From NCBI GenBank assembly GCA_944323805.1, contig CALUTW010000015.1:1-44776 (forward strand): a stretch of 44,776 nt of DNA, given 5' to 3'. A program made the position numbers and the translations under genes. Origin of the DNA: an uncultured Bacteroidales bacterium. Its GTDB lineage: Bacteria; Bacteroidota; Bacteroidia; Bacteroidales; UBA932. The notes beneath the pieces were generated by a model. It was not told the DNA's origin, made no database searches, and worked only from the letters and a program-made list of their open reading frames with translations. Below, piece by piece: positions 1-6,942 of the stretch. How positions within the stretch are numbered: the stretch's first letter is position 1; the number at the start of each line of letters is the position of its first letter.

Positions 1-34
1 TCTAGTTTGATTTCAAAACTATACTTCATAACAA

Positions 35-68
35 AACCCCGAAAGTTTTTTGTCTAACTTTCGGGGTT
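35..68 (-). terminator. Intrinsic terminator downstream of fabG
   Basis: A 13-bp perfect inverted repeat (35-47 with 56-68, 8-nt loop) lies about 50 bases past the fabG stop. Read on the minus strand the hairpin is followed by TTTTGTT, as expected for rho-independent termination of fabG. In the plus direction no T-run follows. Bases 1-34 hold nothing I can name. Confidence 0.75.
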
Positions 69-117
69 CATGTCAAGGTGGAGTCGCCCTCTGTTGTATT
101 GTCCGTCAGGACGGAGA

Positions 118-864
118 TTAGCAGTTCATTGCACCGCAGCAGTGGATTACCTGTCCGCTGACATATGAAGACAGCGGGCTGGCAAGGAAGAGGGCTACAT
201 TGGCCACGTCTTCCGGTGTGCCGCCTCTTCTGAGCGGAATCTGCTTCTCCCATTCTTCACGCACCTTCTCTGGCAGGGCGTTGGTCATGTCAGTGATGAT
301 GAATCCCGGGGCAATGCAGTTTGCACGGATGCCGCGCGGCCCCATCTCTTTCGCAATTGATTTGGCAAGGCCGATGAGACCTGCCTTGGAAGCGGAGTAG
401 TTGCACTGGCCGGCATTTCCTGATACTCCAACAACGGATGACATGTTGATGATGCTGCCTTCACGCTGCTTGGCCATGACCGGAGTGACTGCATGGATGA
501 AGTTGAATGCTGACTTGAGGTTTACAGAGATGACAGCGTCCCACTGTGCCTCGGTCATTCTCATCATGAGTCCGTCTTTTGTGATGCCGGCATTGTTTAC
601 CAGTATGTCGATGTGTCCGAATTCCTTGAGGATTTCAGCTACGACCGTGTGAGTCTCCTCGAAGTCTGCAGCATTTGATGCATATGCCTTTACCTTTACA
701 CCATATGCCTCAAGTTCCTTTACGGTAGCTTCTGCAGCCTCGTTGATTACCAGGTCAGTGAAAGCGATGTCTGCTCCCTCTGACGCATATTTCAAGGCGA
801 TAGCCTTTCCGATTCCTCTTGCCGCGCCTGTTATGAGTGCGACTTTTCCGTTAAGAAGTCCCAT
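118..864 (-). CDS. fabG: 3-oxoacyl-ACP reductase FabG
   Basis: NADPH-dependent short-chain dehydrogenase that reduces 3-oxoacyl-ACP to 3-hydroxyacyl-ACP in cytosolic type II fatty acid synthesis. The 248-residue length fits the family. Visible motifs are the Rossmann TGAARGIG at residues 12-19, NNAG at 90-93, and the catalytic set N115, S142/S143, Y156 and K160 (YSASK). The C-terminus ends HCCGAMNC; the extra cysteines do not touch the active site. The gene stands alone: a complete promoter sits just upstream (914-945), a terminator follows (35-68), and ahcY diverges on the other strand. Other SDR oxidoreductases share these motifs, so the substrate is inferred from overall similarity to FabG. 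No acyl carrier protein or other fab gene is adjacent. Confidence 0.9.
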   Translation of the reverse strand: MGLLNGKVALITGAARGIGKAIALKYASEGADIAFTDLVINEAAEATVKELEAYGVKVKAYASNAADFEETHTVVAEILKEFGHIDILVNNAGITKDGLMMRMTEAQWDAVISVNLKSAFNFIHAVTPVMAKQREGSIINMSSVVGVSGNAGQCNYSASKAGLIGLAKSIAKEMGPRGIRANCIAPGFIITDMTNALPEKVREEWEKQIPLRRGGTPEDVANVALFLASPLSSYVSGQVIHCCGAMNC

Positions 865-913
865 TTTCTCAGTTTTTATGAAATTAATAGAATTGTTTCC
901 TGAAAACCACCTG

Positions 914-945
914 CAAAAATATCCATATCAATCCTATTAACCAAA
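914..945 (-). promoter_or_regulatory. fabG promoter (Bacteroidota type)
   Basis: On the minus strand a TTTG -33 element (942-945) lies 20 nt from a TATTTTTG -7 element (914-921), matching the TTTG-N19-21-TAnnTTTG consensus. The start site would fall about 45 nt before the fabG ATG. Confidence 0.75.
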
Positions 946-959
946 AAATCTTGATTCTT

Positions 960-990
960 TTTGCTGCCGTATTATTTCTCGCTAAATTTG
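960..990 (+). promoter_or_regulatory. ahcY promoter (Bacteroidota type)
   Basis: TTTG at 960-963, exactly 19 nt, then TAAATTTG at 983-990. Transcription would start near 995. This rules out the in-frame ATG at 951 and fixes the start of ahcY at 1017, about 22 nt downstream. Confidence 0.8.
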
Positions 991-1016
991 CCGGACATCA
1001 GTTAAACAGAAATATT

Positions 1017-2276
1017 ATGGCACATTCAATAAAGGATCCTGGACTCTGGCAGGACGGGAAACTGAAGATAGACTGGGTAAGGCATTTTATGCCTCTCCTT
1101 AACGGACTTGAGAAAGAGTTTGCGGAGAAACAGCCGTTCAAGGGGCTCAAGATAGCGCTTTCCGTGCATCTTGAGGCAAAGACAGCGTACCTCTGTGAGA
1201 CCCTTGCCGCCGGCGGCGCCGAGATGTATGTCACAGGAAGCAATCCGCTTTCGACACAGGATGATGTGGCTGCCGCCCTTGTCCATGAGGGACTCAATGT
1301 CTTTGCATGGTACGGGGCTACTCCGGAAGAATACGAGGGGCACATAAGGAAGGTGCTCGAGCCCGGACCGGATATCATAATAGATGACGGCGGCGACCTT
1401 GTCCACCTTATGCATACCGAGTTCCGCCATCTTATCCCGGGAGTCATCGGAGGCTGCGAGGAGACCACGACCGGAATCCTCAGGCTCCAGGCGATGAACA
1501 AGGCGGGGGAACTTATGTTCCCGATGATGCTGGTCAATAATGCCGACTGCAAGCATCTGTTTGACAACCGCTATGGTACAGGACAGTCCGTGTGGGACGG
1601 GATCAACAGGACGACCAATCTTATTGTGGCCGGGAAGAATGTTGTTGTAGCAGGGTACGGCTGGTGCGGAAAAGGTGTCGCAATGCGTGCCAAGGGCCTC
1701 GGAGCAGAAGTGATTGTAACGGAAGTTGACCCTATAAAGGCCATGGAGGCTGTCATGGATGGCTTCAAGGTAATGAAGATGGTCCAGGCAGCCCCTCTGG
1801 GAGACATATTCGTTACAGTGACAGGATGCGATGCAGTCATTACCGCTGAGCATTTCCGCCTTATGAAAGACGGGGCAATCTGCTGCAATGCCGGGCATTT
1901 CGATGTTGAGGTGGATGTGAAGGGTCTTGCGGAGATTGCAAAGGAAATCAGACCTGCAAGGAAGAATATCACAGGATATCTGCTTGACAACGGACACAGG
2001 ATATATGTACTTGCCGAGGGCCGCCTTGTAAATCTTGCTGCCGGAGATGGCCATCCTGCAGAAATCATGGACATGTCTTTTGCCATCCAGGCCTTGAGCG
2101 CAAGATATCTTGTCGAGAACAGGGCTTCCGTCTCACGCGAGCCGCATTGCATGGTCAACGATGTCCCAAGGGACATTGATGAGGAAGTCGCCAGACGGAA
2201 AATCGCATACTGGGGCTATGAGATTGATTCCCTGACACCTGGGCAGCGAAAATACCTCTATGGAGAACAGGGTTGA
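1017..2276 (+). CDS. ahcY: Adenosylhomocysteinase (short form)
   Basis: NAD-dependent S-adenosylhomocysteine hydrolase, which splits SAH to adenosine and homocysteine and so removes the product inhibitor of methyltransferases. The start at 1017 gives 419 residues; an upstream in-frame ATG at 951 lies before the promoter. Substrate-site segments HLEAKTAYL, GSNPLSTQD, CEETTTG and KHLFDNRYGTG are present, and the NAD site reads GYGWCGKG. The protein lacks the roughly 40-residue insert seen in many bacterial enzymes. It also stops soon after LTPGQRKYLYG, without the long Lys/Tyr tail that reaches into the neighbouring subunit's cofactor site. It therefore resembles the compact archaeal/Thermotoga-like form. 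It is monocistronic and divergent from fabG, with no other methionine-cycle gene nearby. Confidence 0.92.
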   Translation: MAHSIKDPGLWQDGKLKIDWVRHFMPLLNGLEKEFAEKQPFKGLKIALSVHLEAKTAYLCETLAAGGAEMYVTGSNPLSTQDDVAAALVHEGLNVFAWYGATPEEYEGHIRKVLEPGPDIIIDDGGDLVHLMHTEFRHLIPGVIGGCEETTTGILRLQAMNKAGELMFPMMLVNNADCKHLFDNRYGTGQSVWDGINRTTNLIVAGKNVVVAGYGWCGKGVAMRAKGLGAEVIVTEVDPIKAMEAVMDGFKVMKMVQAAPLGDIFVTVTGCDAVITAEHFRLMKDGAICCNAGHFDVEVDVKGLAEIAKEIRPARKNITGYLLDNGHRIYVLAEGRLVNLAAGDGHPAEIMDMSFAIQALSARYLVENRASVSREPHCMVNDVPRDIDEEVARRKIAYWGYEIDSLTPGQRKYLYGEQG

Positions 2277-2286
2277 CAGAAAAGAT

Positions 2287-2318
2287 GACGGCTCCGCGAT
2301 TCACATCGCAGAGCCGTC
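2287..2318 (-). terminator. Hairpin between convergent ahcY and HAD gene
   Basis: A 14-position stem (2287-2300 with 2305-2318) with a 4-nt loop. On the plus strand it has one C-A mismatch. On the minus strand that position is a G-U wobble, and the hairpin is followed by ATCTTTTCTG. It is thus a better terminator for the minus-strand HAD operon than for ahcY, though it may serve both. Confidence 0.6.
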
Positions 2319-2343
2319 GCAATTCTAACCTAAAACTTAACCT

Positions 2344-2442
2344 ATGAAAAAACTATTCGCGTTAGAAATCTTGCAATCTCCGTGCCAAATACAGTCTAAA
2401 GCAGGAAACCGAGGATTTCTTTTATGTTTTTTACTTCAATGA
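2344..2442 (+). other. Possible 32-codon mini-ORF after ahcY
   Basis: An ATG at 2344 follows an A-rich stretch that looks like a Bacteroidota translation start and opens 32 codons (begins MKKLFALEI) ending at 2442, inside the 3' end of the HAD gene. There is no promoter of its own, so it would be read only from transcripts passing the 2287-2318 hairpin. It may be chance or part of a conserved non-coding element. I do not call it a gene. Confidence 0.2.
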
Positions 2443-3091
2443 CCCGGTCCGAGGCCGGAATATCCATCATTTCATGTGCCCATGTGACTTCGTGCGGCAC
2501 ATGGATGGCCGTTCCGCCGATGCTGACTACCGGTGCTATATCTGATTTGACCGAGTTTCCGACCATCAGTATCTCTTCCGGGGCGATATCCAGCTTGGCA
2601 GCCATCGCGAGATAGTCTTCTGTGCTTTTCCTCTCCATGACCTCAATATGGTGGAAATATGCATACAGTCCCGATTCCCTGTATTTTGTCATCTGCTCCA
2701 GAAGGTCTCCCTTTGTCGCTACCGCAAGCCGGTATTTCCCGTGGAGGGCCTTCAGTACCTCCTCGATTCCCGGCATGAGATGGAACTCATGATAGGCAAG
2801 GTCATATATTATCTTCTTGATGCTGAAATACAGGTCTTTGTCGAGCCTGTCCCCGCAGATTTCAGCCGCAGCGTCGAGCATCCCTATCAGGAATGTCTTT
2901 GAACCGTACCCGTATATCGGGATATTCTCCTCCTGCTTGACTTCAAGAAGGGCACATGCCTCTTTTTCCGGGACAAAAGACGAGAGAAGCAGGGCGAACC
3001 TATGCTCTGCTTCTCTGAAATAGCTTTCGTTTTCCCACAATGTATCATCCGCATCGAAGAAAACGTACTTGAATTTTCCTTTCAGTGTCAT
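2396..3091 (-). CDS. HAD-family hydrolase (phosphatase)
   Basis: 231-residue haloacid dehalogenase-superfamily protein, expected to be a soluble Mg-dependent phosphatase. Motif I is DADDTLW with nucleophile D13 and acid/base D15. Motif II is the Thr in AVATKGD, motif III the Lys in MERKST, and motif IV is GNSVKSD with the terminal Asp in place of the usual paired GDxxxD. The helical cap between motifs I and II fits the C1-cap class, close to YjjG-like nucleotidases and phosphoglycolate-phosphatase-like enzymes. The substrate cannot be told from sequence. It lies 7 bases downstream of the cyclophilin gene on the same strand, so the two are probably one transcript ending at the hairpin at 2287-2318. 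Confidence 0.8.
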   Translation of the reverse strand: MTLKGKFKYVFFDADDTLWENESYFREAEHRFALLLSSFVPEKEACALLEVKQEENIPIYGYGSKTFLIGMLDAAAEICGDRLDKDLYFSIKKIIYDLAYHEFHLMPGIEEVLKALHGKYRLAVATKGDLLEQMTKYRESGLYAYFHHIEVMERKSTEDYLAMAAKLDIAPEEILMVGNSVKSDIAPVVSIGGTAIHVPHEVTWAHEMMDIPASDRVIEVKNIKEILGFLL

Positions 3092-3098
3092 TCCTGGA

Positions 3099-3812
3099 TT
3101 ACTTGTCCTGCGGTTCGGATTTCTGGCTTTCCGGCTGTACTCCGGTCGAATCGGCTACGGCAGCGGCATCGTCAGGAAGGTCCGGACGTATTGATATGAT
3201 TTTCACATCCTTTACCGGCCTGTCCTTGGCTCCTGTCTGGACTGCGGCGATTCTGTCTATTACATCAAAGCCTTCGACAGTCTCCCCGAATACAGTGTAC
3301 TGCCCGTCAAGCTGGGCACAGGTATTCTCATCCTGGACGATGTAGAATTGCGAGCCTGAGGATTCCCTTTTCGGATTGGCTGCATCCCCTCGTCTGGCTG
3401 CTGCCAGCGCACCTTTCTTGTGGACAAGTCCCGGAACAATCTCCGCCGGTATCGTATAGCCCGGGCCTCCGGTCCCGTAGAGGTCTGCTTTTGACGGGTC
3501 CTTTGAAAGAGGGTCTCCGGTCTGGATCATGAATCCGTTGATTACCCTGTGGAACAGGACTCCGTCGTAGAAGCCTTCAGAGGCAAGCTTTACAAAATTG
3601 TCCCTGTGGAGCGGGGTCTTGCTGTAGAGCTTTACCTTTATGGTCCCCATGTCCGTCACAATGTCAAATACCGGCTCTGCAGGAAGAGCCTTCGGATCAA
3701 AAGTCATTTCGTTTTCCTTTTTTTGTCCGTCTTTCTGGCCGGAACAGCTGCAGGAGACAGCAACGGCTCCTATTCCCAGAAGGACCATGAGATTAATAAA
3801 AAAGCGTTTCAT
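3099..3812 (-). CDS. Cyclophilin-type peptidylprolyl isomerase, lipoprotein
   Basis: Peptidyl-prolyl cis-trans isomerase of the cyclophilin family, 237 residues, predicted to be anchored by lipid in the cell envelope and to assist folding of exported proteins. The start at 3812 gives MKRFF followed by a hydrophobic stretch and a cysteine (AVAVSC) that fits a loose lipobox. The longer in-frame start at 3878 would lie upstream of the -7 element at 3846-3853. The core has FHRVINGFMIQTGD, GGPGYTIPAE, GSQFYIV and the YTVFGETVEG segment typical of cyclophilins. No acidic run follows the lipid cysteine, so surface export is not suggested. The last ~20 residues are a Ser/Gln/Glu-rich tail. First gene of a two-gene operon with the HAD gene. 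Confidence 0.88.
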   Translation of the reverse strand: MKRFFINLMVLLGIGAVAVSCSCSGQKDGQKKENEMTFDPKALPAEPVFDIVTDMGTIKVKLYSKTPLHRDNFVKLASEGFYDGVLFHRVINGFMIQTGDPLSKDPSKADLYGTGGPGYTIPAEIVPGLVHKKGALAAARRGDAANPKRESSGSQFYIVQDENTCAQLDGQYTVFGETVEGFDVIDRIAAVQTGAKDRPVKDVKIISIRPDLPDDAAAVADSTGVQPESQKSEPQDK

Positions 3813-3845
3813 ATCATCTGTTGTGTTTTGTCTGTACAGGTCATG

Positions 3846-3853
3846 CAAAATTA
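3846..3853 (-). promoter_or_regulatory. -7 element for cyclophilin-HAD operon
   Basis: TAATTTTG on the minus strand, about 34 nt before the ATG at 3812. No clear TTTG is found at the -33 position, so this is weaker than the fabG or ahcY promoters. Confidence 0.5.
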
Positions 3854-3882
3854 ATAAAGTGTTCCGTAAATTCTGCATATCT

Positions 3883-3914
3883 TTTGAGAAGCTGTCCCGA
3901 TTTTTCTAATTTTG
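3883..3914 (+). promoter_or_regulatory. Promoter of the flippase gene
   Basis: TTTG (3883-3886), 20 nt, TAATTTTG (3907-3914). Predicted initiation near 3920 makes the ATG at 3912 unusable and supports the ATG at 3945. Confidence 0.75.
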
Positions 3915-3944
3915 CGCCGGAAAAGGCTAAAATCCCTTGGCAAT

Positions 3945-5501
3945 ATGGCAAATCCATTGAAACAGCTTGCAGGCGAGACTGCAATCTACGGGCTGAGTAC
4001 CATCCTTGCCCGCATCATCAATTTCCTGTTTGTCCCGTTCTATACGAGAATGCTGACGACGGCAAGTTATGGCGTGGTCACGGAATTCATGGCATATATA
4101 GCTGTACTGCAGGTCGTCCTGACCCTCGGTCTTGAGACCGGATGTTTCCGTTTCGCAAACAGGGCGGGGGCGAGGACCGGGGCTGTGTATTCAGGGGCAT
4201 TGGCGGCCGTGACAGTTGTCAACGGGGTCTTCCTTGCCCTGATGATCTGCTTTGCCGGCCCGATAGCTTCGTGGCTCGGATACCAGGGATATGAGAACTG
4301 CATCATGTATGTGGGCGGAATATTGTTTCTTGACTGCGTGACAGCTGTTTTCTTTGCCAGATACCGTCAGGAGCACAAGGCGTTGAGGTTTGCAGTGTTC
4401 AAGACAGTCAAGATACTGACGGAGACTGCCTCGAATCTCCTGCTGTTCTTCTGGTTTTCATCATATTGCGTCCGAAGGGCCGCTGAATCCGGTGTGGATG
4501 TCCAGGCGCTTTCCCCGTCCGATATATGGCTGCTGCATTTTGTCTCCCCGGTACCGGATTTCTCATATGTGATTTTTGCCATACTTGTCAGCAGCCTGGT
4601 ATGCGCCCTGCTTTTTATCCCGGACATTTTCCGTATGAAGCCGGAGTTTGACCGTCCTTTGCTCCGGAAGATGCTCCTGTACTCCCTGCCGCTGATGGTT
4701 GCCGCCCTGCCGGGGATTGTCAACGATTTCCTTGACAGGATACTTTTCAGATATTTCGATACGGGGACAGAAACATGGCAGTCAAGTCTCGGGATTTTCC
4801 AGGCCGGAGTGAAGCTTTCGGTCATAATGTCGCTGTTCATCCAGATGTTCCGGTTCGCCGCGGAGCCGTTCTTTTTCCAGCGGATGGCCGATAAGGATTC
4901 AAAGCGGCTGTATGCCGATGTCATGGAGTACTTTACCGCCTTCTGCGGGCTGGTCTTCCTGGGCGTGCTTCTTTATATAGACGTGATTTCCCTCATCCTC
5001 GGCAAGGATTTCCGTGAAGGGGTAAGTATTGTTCCGCTGATGCTTCTCTCATATATGCTTCTCGGCATGCAGTTCAATGTATCCATGTGGTACAAGCTTT
5101 CAGGGAAGACATCCGTGGCGATATGGATTACCTTGTCCGGTCTTGCTGTGACGGCTGCCGTCAATATACTGTTCATGCCGAAGTTCTCGTACCATGCGGC
5201 GGCGTGGGGGCATCTTGCCAGCTATGTTGTAATGCTCGTCATCAATGTGTTGCTCGGAAAGAAGTATTATCCGATTCCGTACCGGTGGGGGAGGATTGCC
5301 CTCGTCTTTGCAGCCATGGGAGGTGTGTATGCGTTGTCAGCCGTGTCGGAGCATCTGTTTTTCGTCAATGCGGATTTCGGGGCACACGGGCTTGAGATGG
5401 CCGGCCGGCTCGGTATCAATACTGTCCTGATTGCCGTATATGTCTGTCTGATGTGGACGATGTTCAGGCGCAGTATCAGAAATACTTCCTCTCGTTCCTG
5501 A
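3945..5501 (+). CDS. Polysaccharide flippase, MOP superfamily
   Basis: 518-residue integral membrane protein of the Wzx/MurJ-like MOP exporter superfamily, expected to move a lipid-linked oligosaccharide or similar substrate across the inner membrane. The start at 3945 (MANPLKQLAGETAIYG) matches the usual N-terminus of these proteins (short amphipathic leader, then GLSTILARIINFLFVPFYT) and follows the mapped promoter. About 12-14 hydrophobic segments are visible. The GETAIYGLSTIL and LLRKMLLYSLPLM segments mark the two six-helix halves. It is monocistronic; its last 26 bases overlap the end of rodA on the opposite strand. No glycosyltransferases are adjacent, so the cargo is unknown. A peptidoglycan lipid II role is conceivable beside the elongasome operon but unproven. 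Confidence 0.85.
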   Translation: MANPLKQLAGETAIYGLSTILARIINFLFVPFYTRMLTTASYGVVTEFMAYIAVLQVVLTLGLETGCFRFANRAGARTGAVYSGALAAVTVVNGVFLALMICFAGPIASWLGYQGYENCIMYVGGILFLDCVTAVFFARYRQEHKALRFAVFKTVKILTETASNLLLFFWFSSYCVRRAAESGVDVQALSPSDIWLLHFVSPVPDFSYVIFAILVSSLVCALLFIPDIFRMKPEFDRPLLRKMLLYSLPLMVAALPGIVNDFLDRILFRYFDTGTETWQSSLGIFQAGVKLSVIMSLFIQMFRFAAEPFFFQRMADKDSKRLYADVMEYFTAFCGLVFLGVLLYIDVISLILGKDFREGVSIVPLMLLSYMLLGMQFNVSMWYKLSGKTSVAIWITLSGLAVTAAVNILFMPKFSYHAAAWGHLASYVVMLVINVLLGKKYYPIPYRWGRIALVFAAMGGVYALSAVSEHLFFVNADFGAHGLEMAGRLGINTVLIAVYVCLMWTMFRRSIRNTSSRS

Positions 5502-6936
5502 CAAGTGCGATGAATATGAAGAGCATGACAGTGAATGTCAGCAGTGAGGACCCTCCGTAGCTTATGAAAGGCAGAGGGATGCCTATTACAGGCATTATTC
5601 CTATTGTCATCCCTATATTTATGAACAGGTGCATGAAGATGCATCCTGCAACGCAGTATCCGTATATTCTTGTAAATGCCTCCCGGCTATGCTCGGCATC
5701 CTTGATAATCCGCCAGATGAGCATTATGAACAGGATGATTGTGATGGCAGCCCCTATGAAGCCCCATTCTTCCCCTATAGTGCAGAATATGAAGTCCGTA
5801 CTCTGCTCCGGTACAAATCCGTATGTCGTCTGGGTCCCTTTCAGGAAGCCTTTCCCGGCAAGCCCGCCCGAGCCGATTGCAATCATGGACTGGTTGACAT
5901 TGTAGCCCACCCCGGAAGGGTCGTCCTTCAGCCCGAGGAGCACCTCTATACGTTTCCTCTGGTGGTCCTGAAGCACGTCATGGAACAGGAAATCCACGGA
6001 GAATGTAAACAGGGTGCCGGCAATAAACGATGCTATTGACAGCCATTTGAATGAACTCCCTGTCCTGAAGGCCCGGATGGCGAAGTACGGGATCAGCCCG
6101 GCCGCTAAAGCGCATATTACATATACCGGCTTTATTTTCAGTATGAATGCTTCGGGGTCCGATATCTTTTCCGCAAGCCTGTCATACAGAAATGGAAGGG
6201 CCCCGAGGACAAGGATGGCAGGGAGGTATATCCTGAGCCATTGCCTGAGCCTGTCGGAATACAGTGCATTGCACAATGTCGTGACTGCGGCAAGTACGAG
6301 AATCGAGATGTAGGACGAGCAGGTCAGGGTAATTATGAACAGTGCAATGGCCATGCCTATCATGAACAGCAACCACCCTGAAAGGCCTTCCCTGTAGAGC
6401 ATGAAGACGAACCCGATATAGACCAGCGCCGACCCTGTCTCGCTCTGCGCCACAATTATCATCATCGGGACGAGGATGATTGAGGCCACTGTGAAGAAAT
6501 TCCGCGGATTGGCCAGCTTGAATCCCGACTGGCTCATTACTGCGGCAAGCATCAGGGATGTCGCGATCTTCGATATTTCGGCCGGCTGGAAACTTACCGG
6601 GCCGAACGCGAACCATGACCTCGAACCTTTGACTTCGACCCCGAGGAATATCACGGCTATCAGCAGGACAATGGTTGCAAGGTATACAGGCAGGGACAGG
6701 CTTTCATATATTCTCGGATTGAGCACAAAAAGTATCAGGACAGCACCTGCGATGGAGATACCCATCCAGATGAACTGCTTGCCGCTCCTGTATGCCGGGT
6801 CAAAGATGGATGACGGTTCGGAAGAATGGATCGAGGCGTATATGTTTACCCATCCGATGACAATCAGTATAAGATAATATATCACCAGTTTCCAGTCTAT
6901 CGTTTTCAGCAGTCCTCTTCCGTTTATCCAGTTCAT
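5476..6936 (-). CDS. rodA: SEDS peptidoglycan polymerase RodA
   Basis: SEDS-family glycosyltransferase of the elongasome; it polymerises lipid II into glycan strands in the inner membrane and works with PBP2. The 486 residues are longer than E. coli RodA (about 370), the extra length lying in a large middle region that carries additional hydrophobic segments (around residues 200-320). Signature segments include VKGSRSWFAFGPVSFQPAEISKI-type sequence near residues 103-125, PEQSTDFIFCTIGEEWGF and GIPLPFISYGGSSL near the C-terminus. It is the last gene of the mreB-mreC-mreD-mrdA-rodA operon, 6 bases after mrdA. No intrinsic terminator space exists because its end overlaps the convergent flippase gene. 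Confidence 0.92.
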   Translation of the reverse strand: MNWINGRGLLKTIDWKLVIYYLILIVIGWVNIYASIHSSEPSSIFDPAYRSGKQFIWMGISIAGAVLILFVLNPRIYESLSLPVYLATIVLLIAVIFLGVEVKGSRSWFAFGPVSFQPAEISKIATSLMLAAVMSQSGFKLANPRNFFTVASIILVPMMIIVAQSETGSALVYIGFVFMLYREGLSGWLLFMIGMAIALFIITLTCSSYISILVLAAVTTLCNALYSDRLRQWLRIYLPAILVLGALPFLYDRLAEKISDPEAFILKIKPVYVICALAAGLIPYFAIRAFRTGSSFKWLSIASFIAGTLFTFSVDFLFHDVLQDHQRKRIEVLLGLKDDPSGVGYNVNQSMIAIGSGGLAGKGFLKGTQTTYGFVPEQSTDFIFCTIGEEWGFIGAAITIILFIMLIWRIIKDAEHSREAFTRIYGYCVAGCIFMHLFINIGMTIGIMPVIGIPLPFISYGGSSLLTFTVMLFIFIALVRNERKYF

Positions 6937-6942
6937 TGTCTG

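Noticed and set aside
1026..2054. 342-codon open frame on the minus strand opposite ahcY
   Set aside because: It lies wholly opposite a clear enzyme gene, has no family features and no promoter; long antisense frames are common at this base composition.
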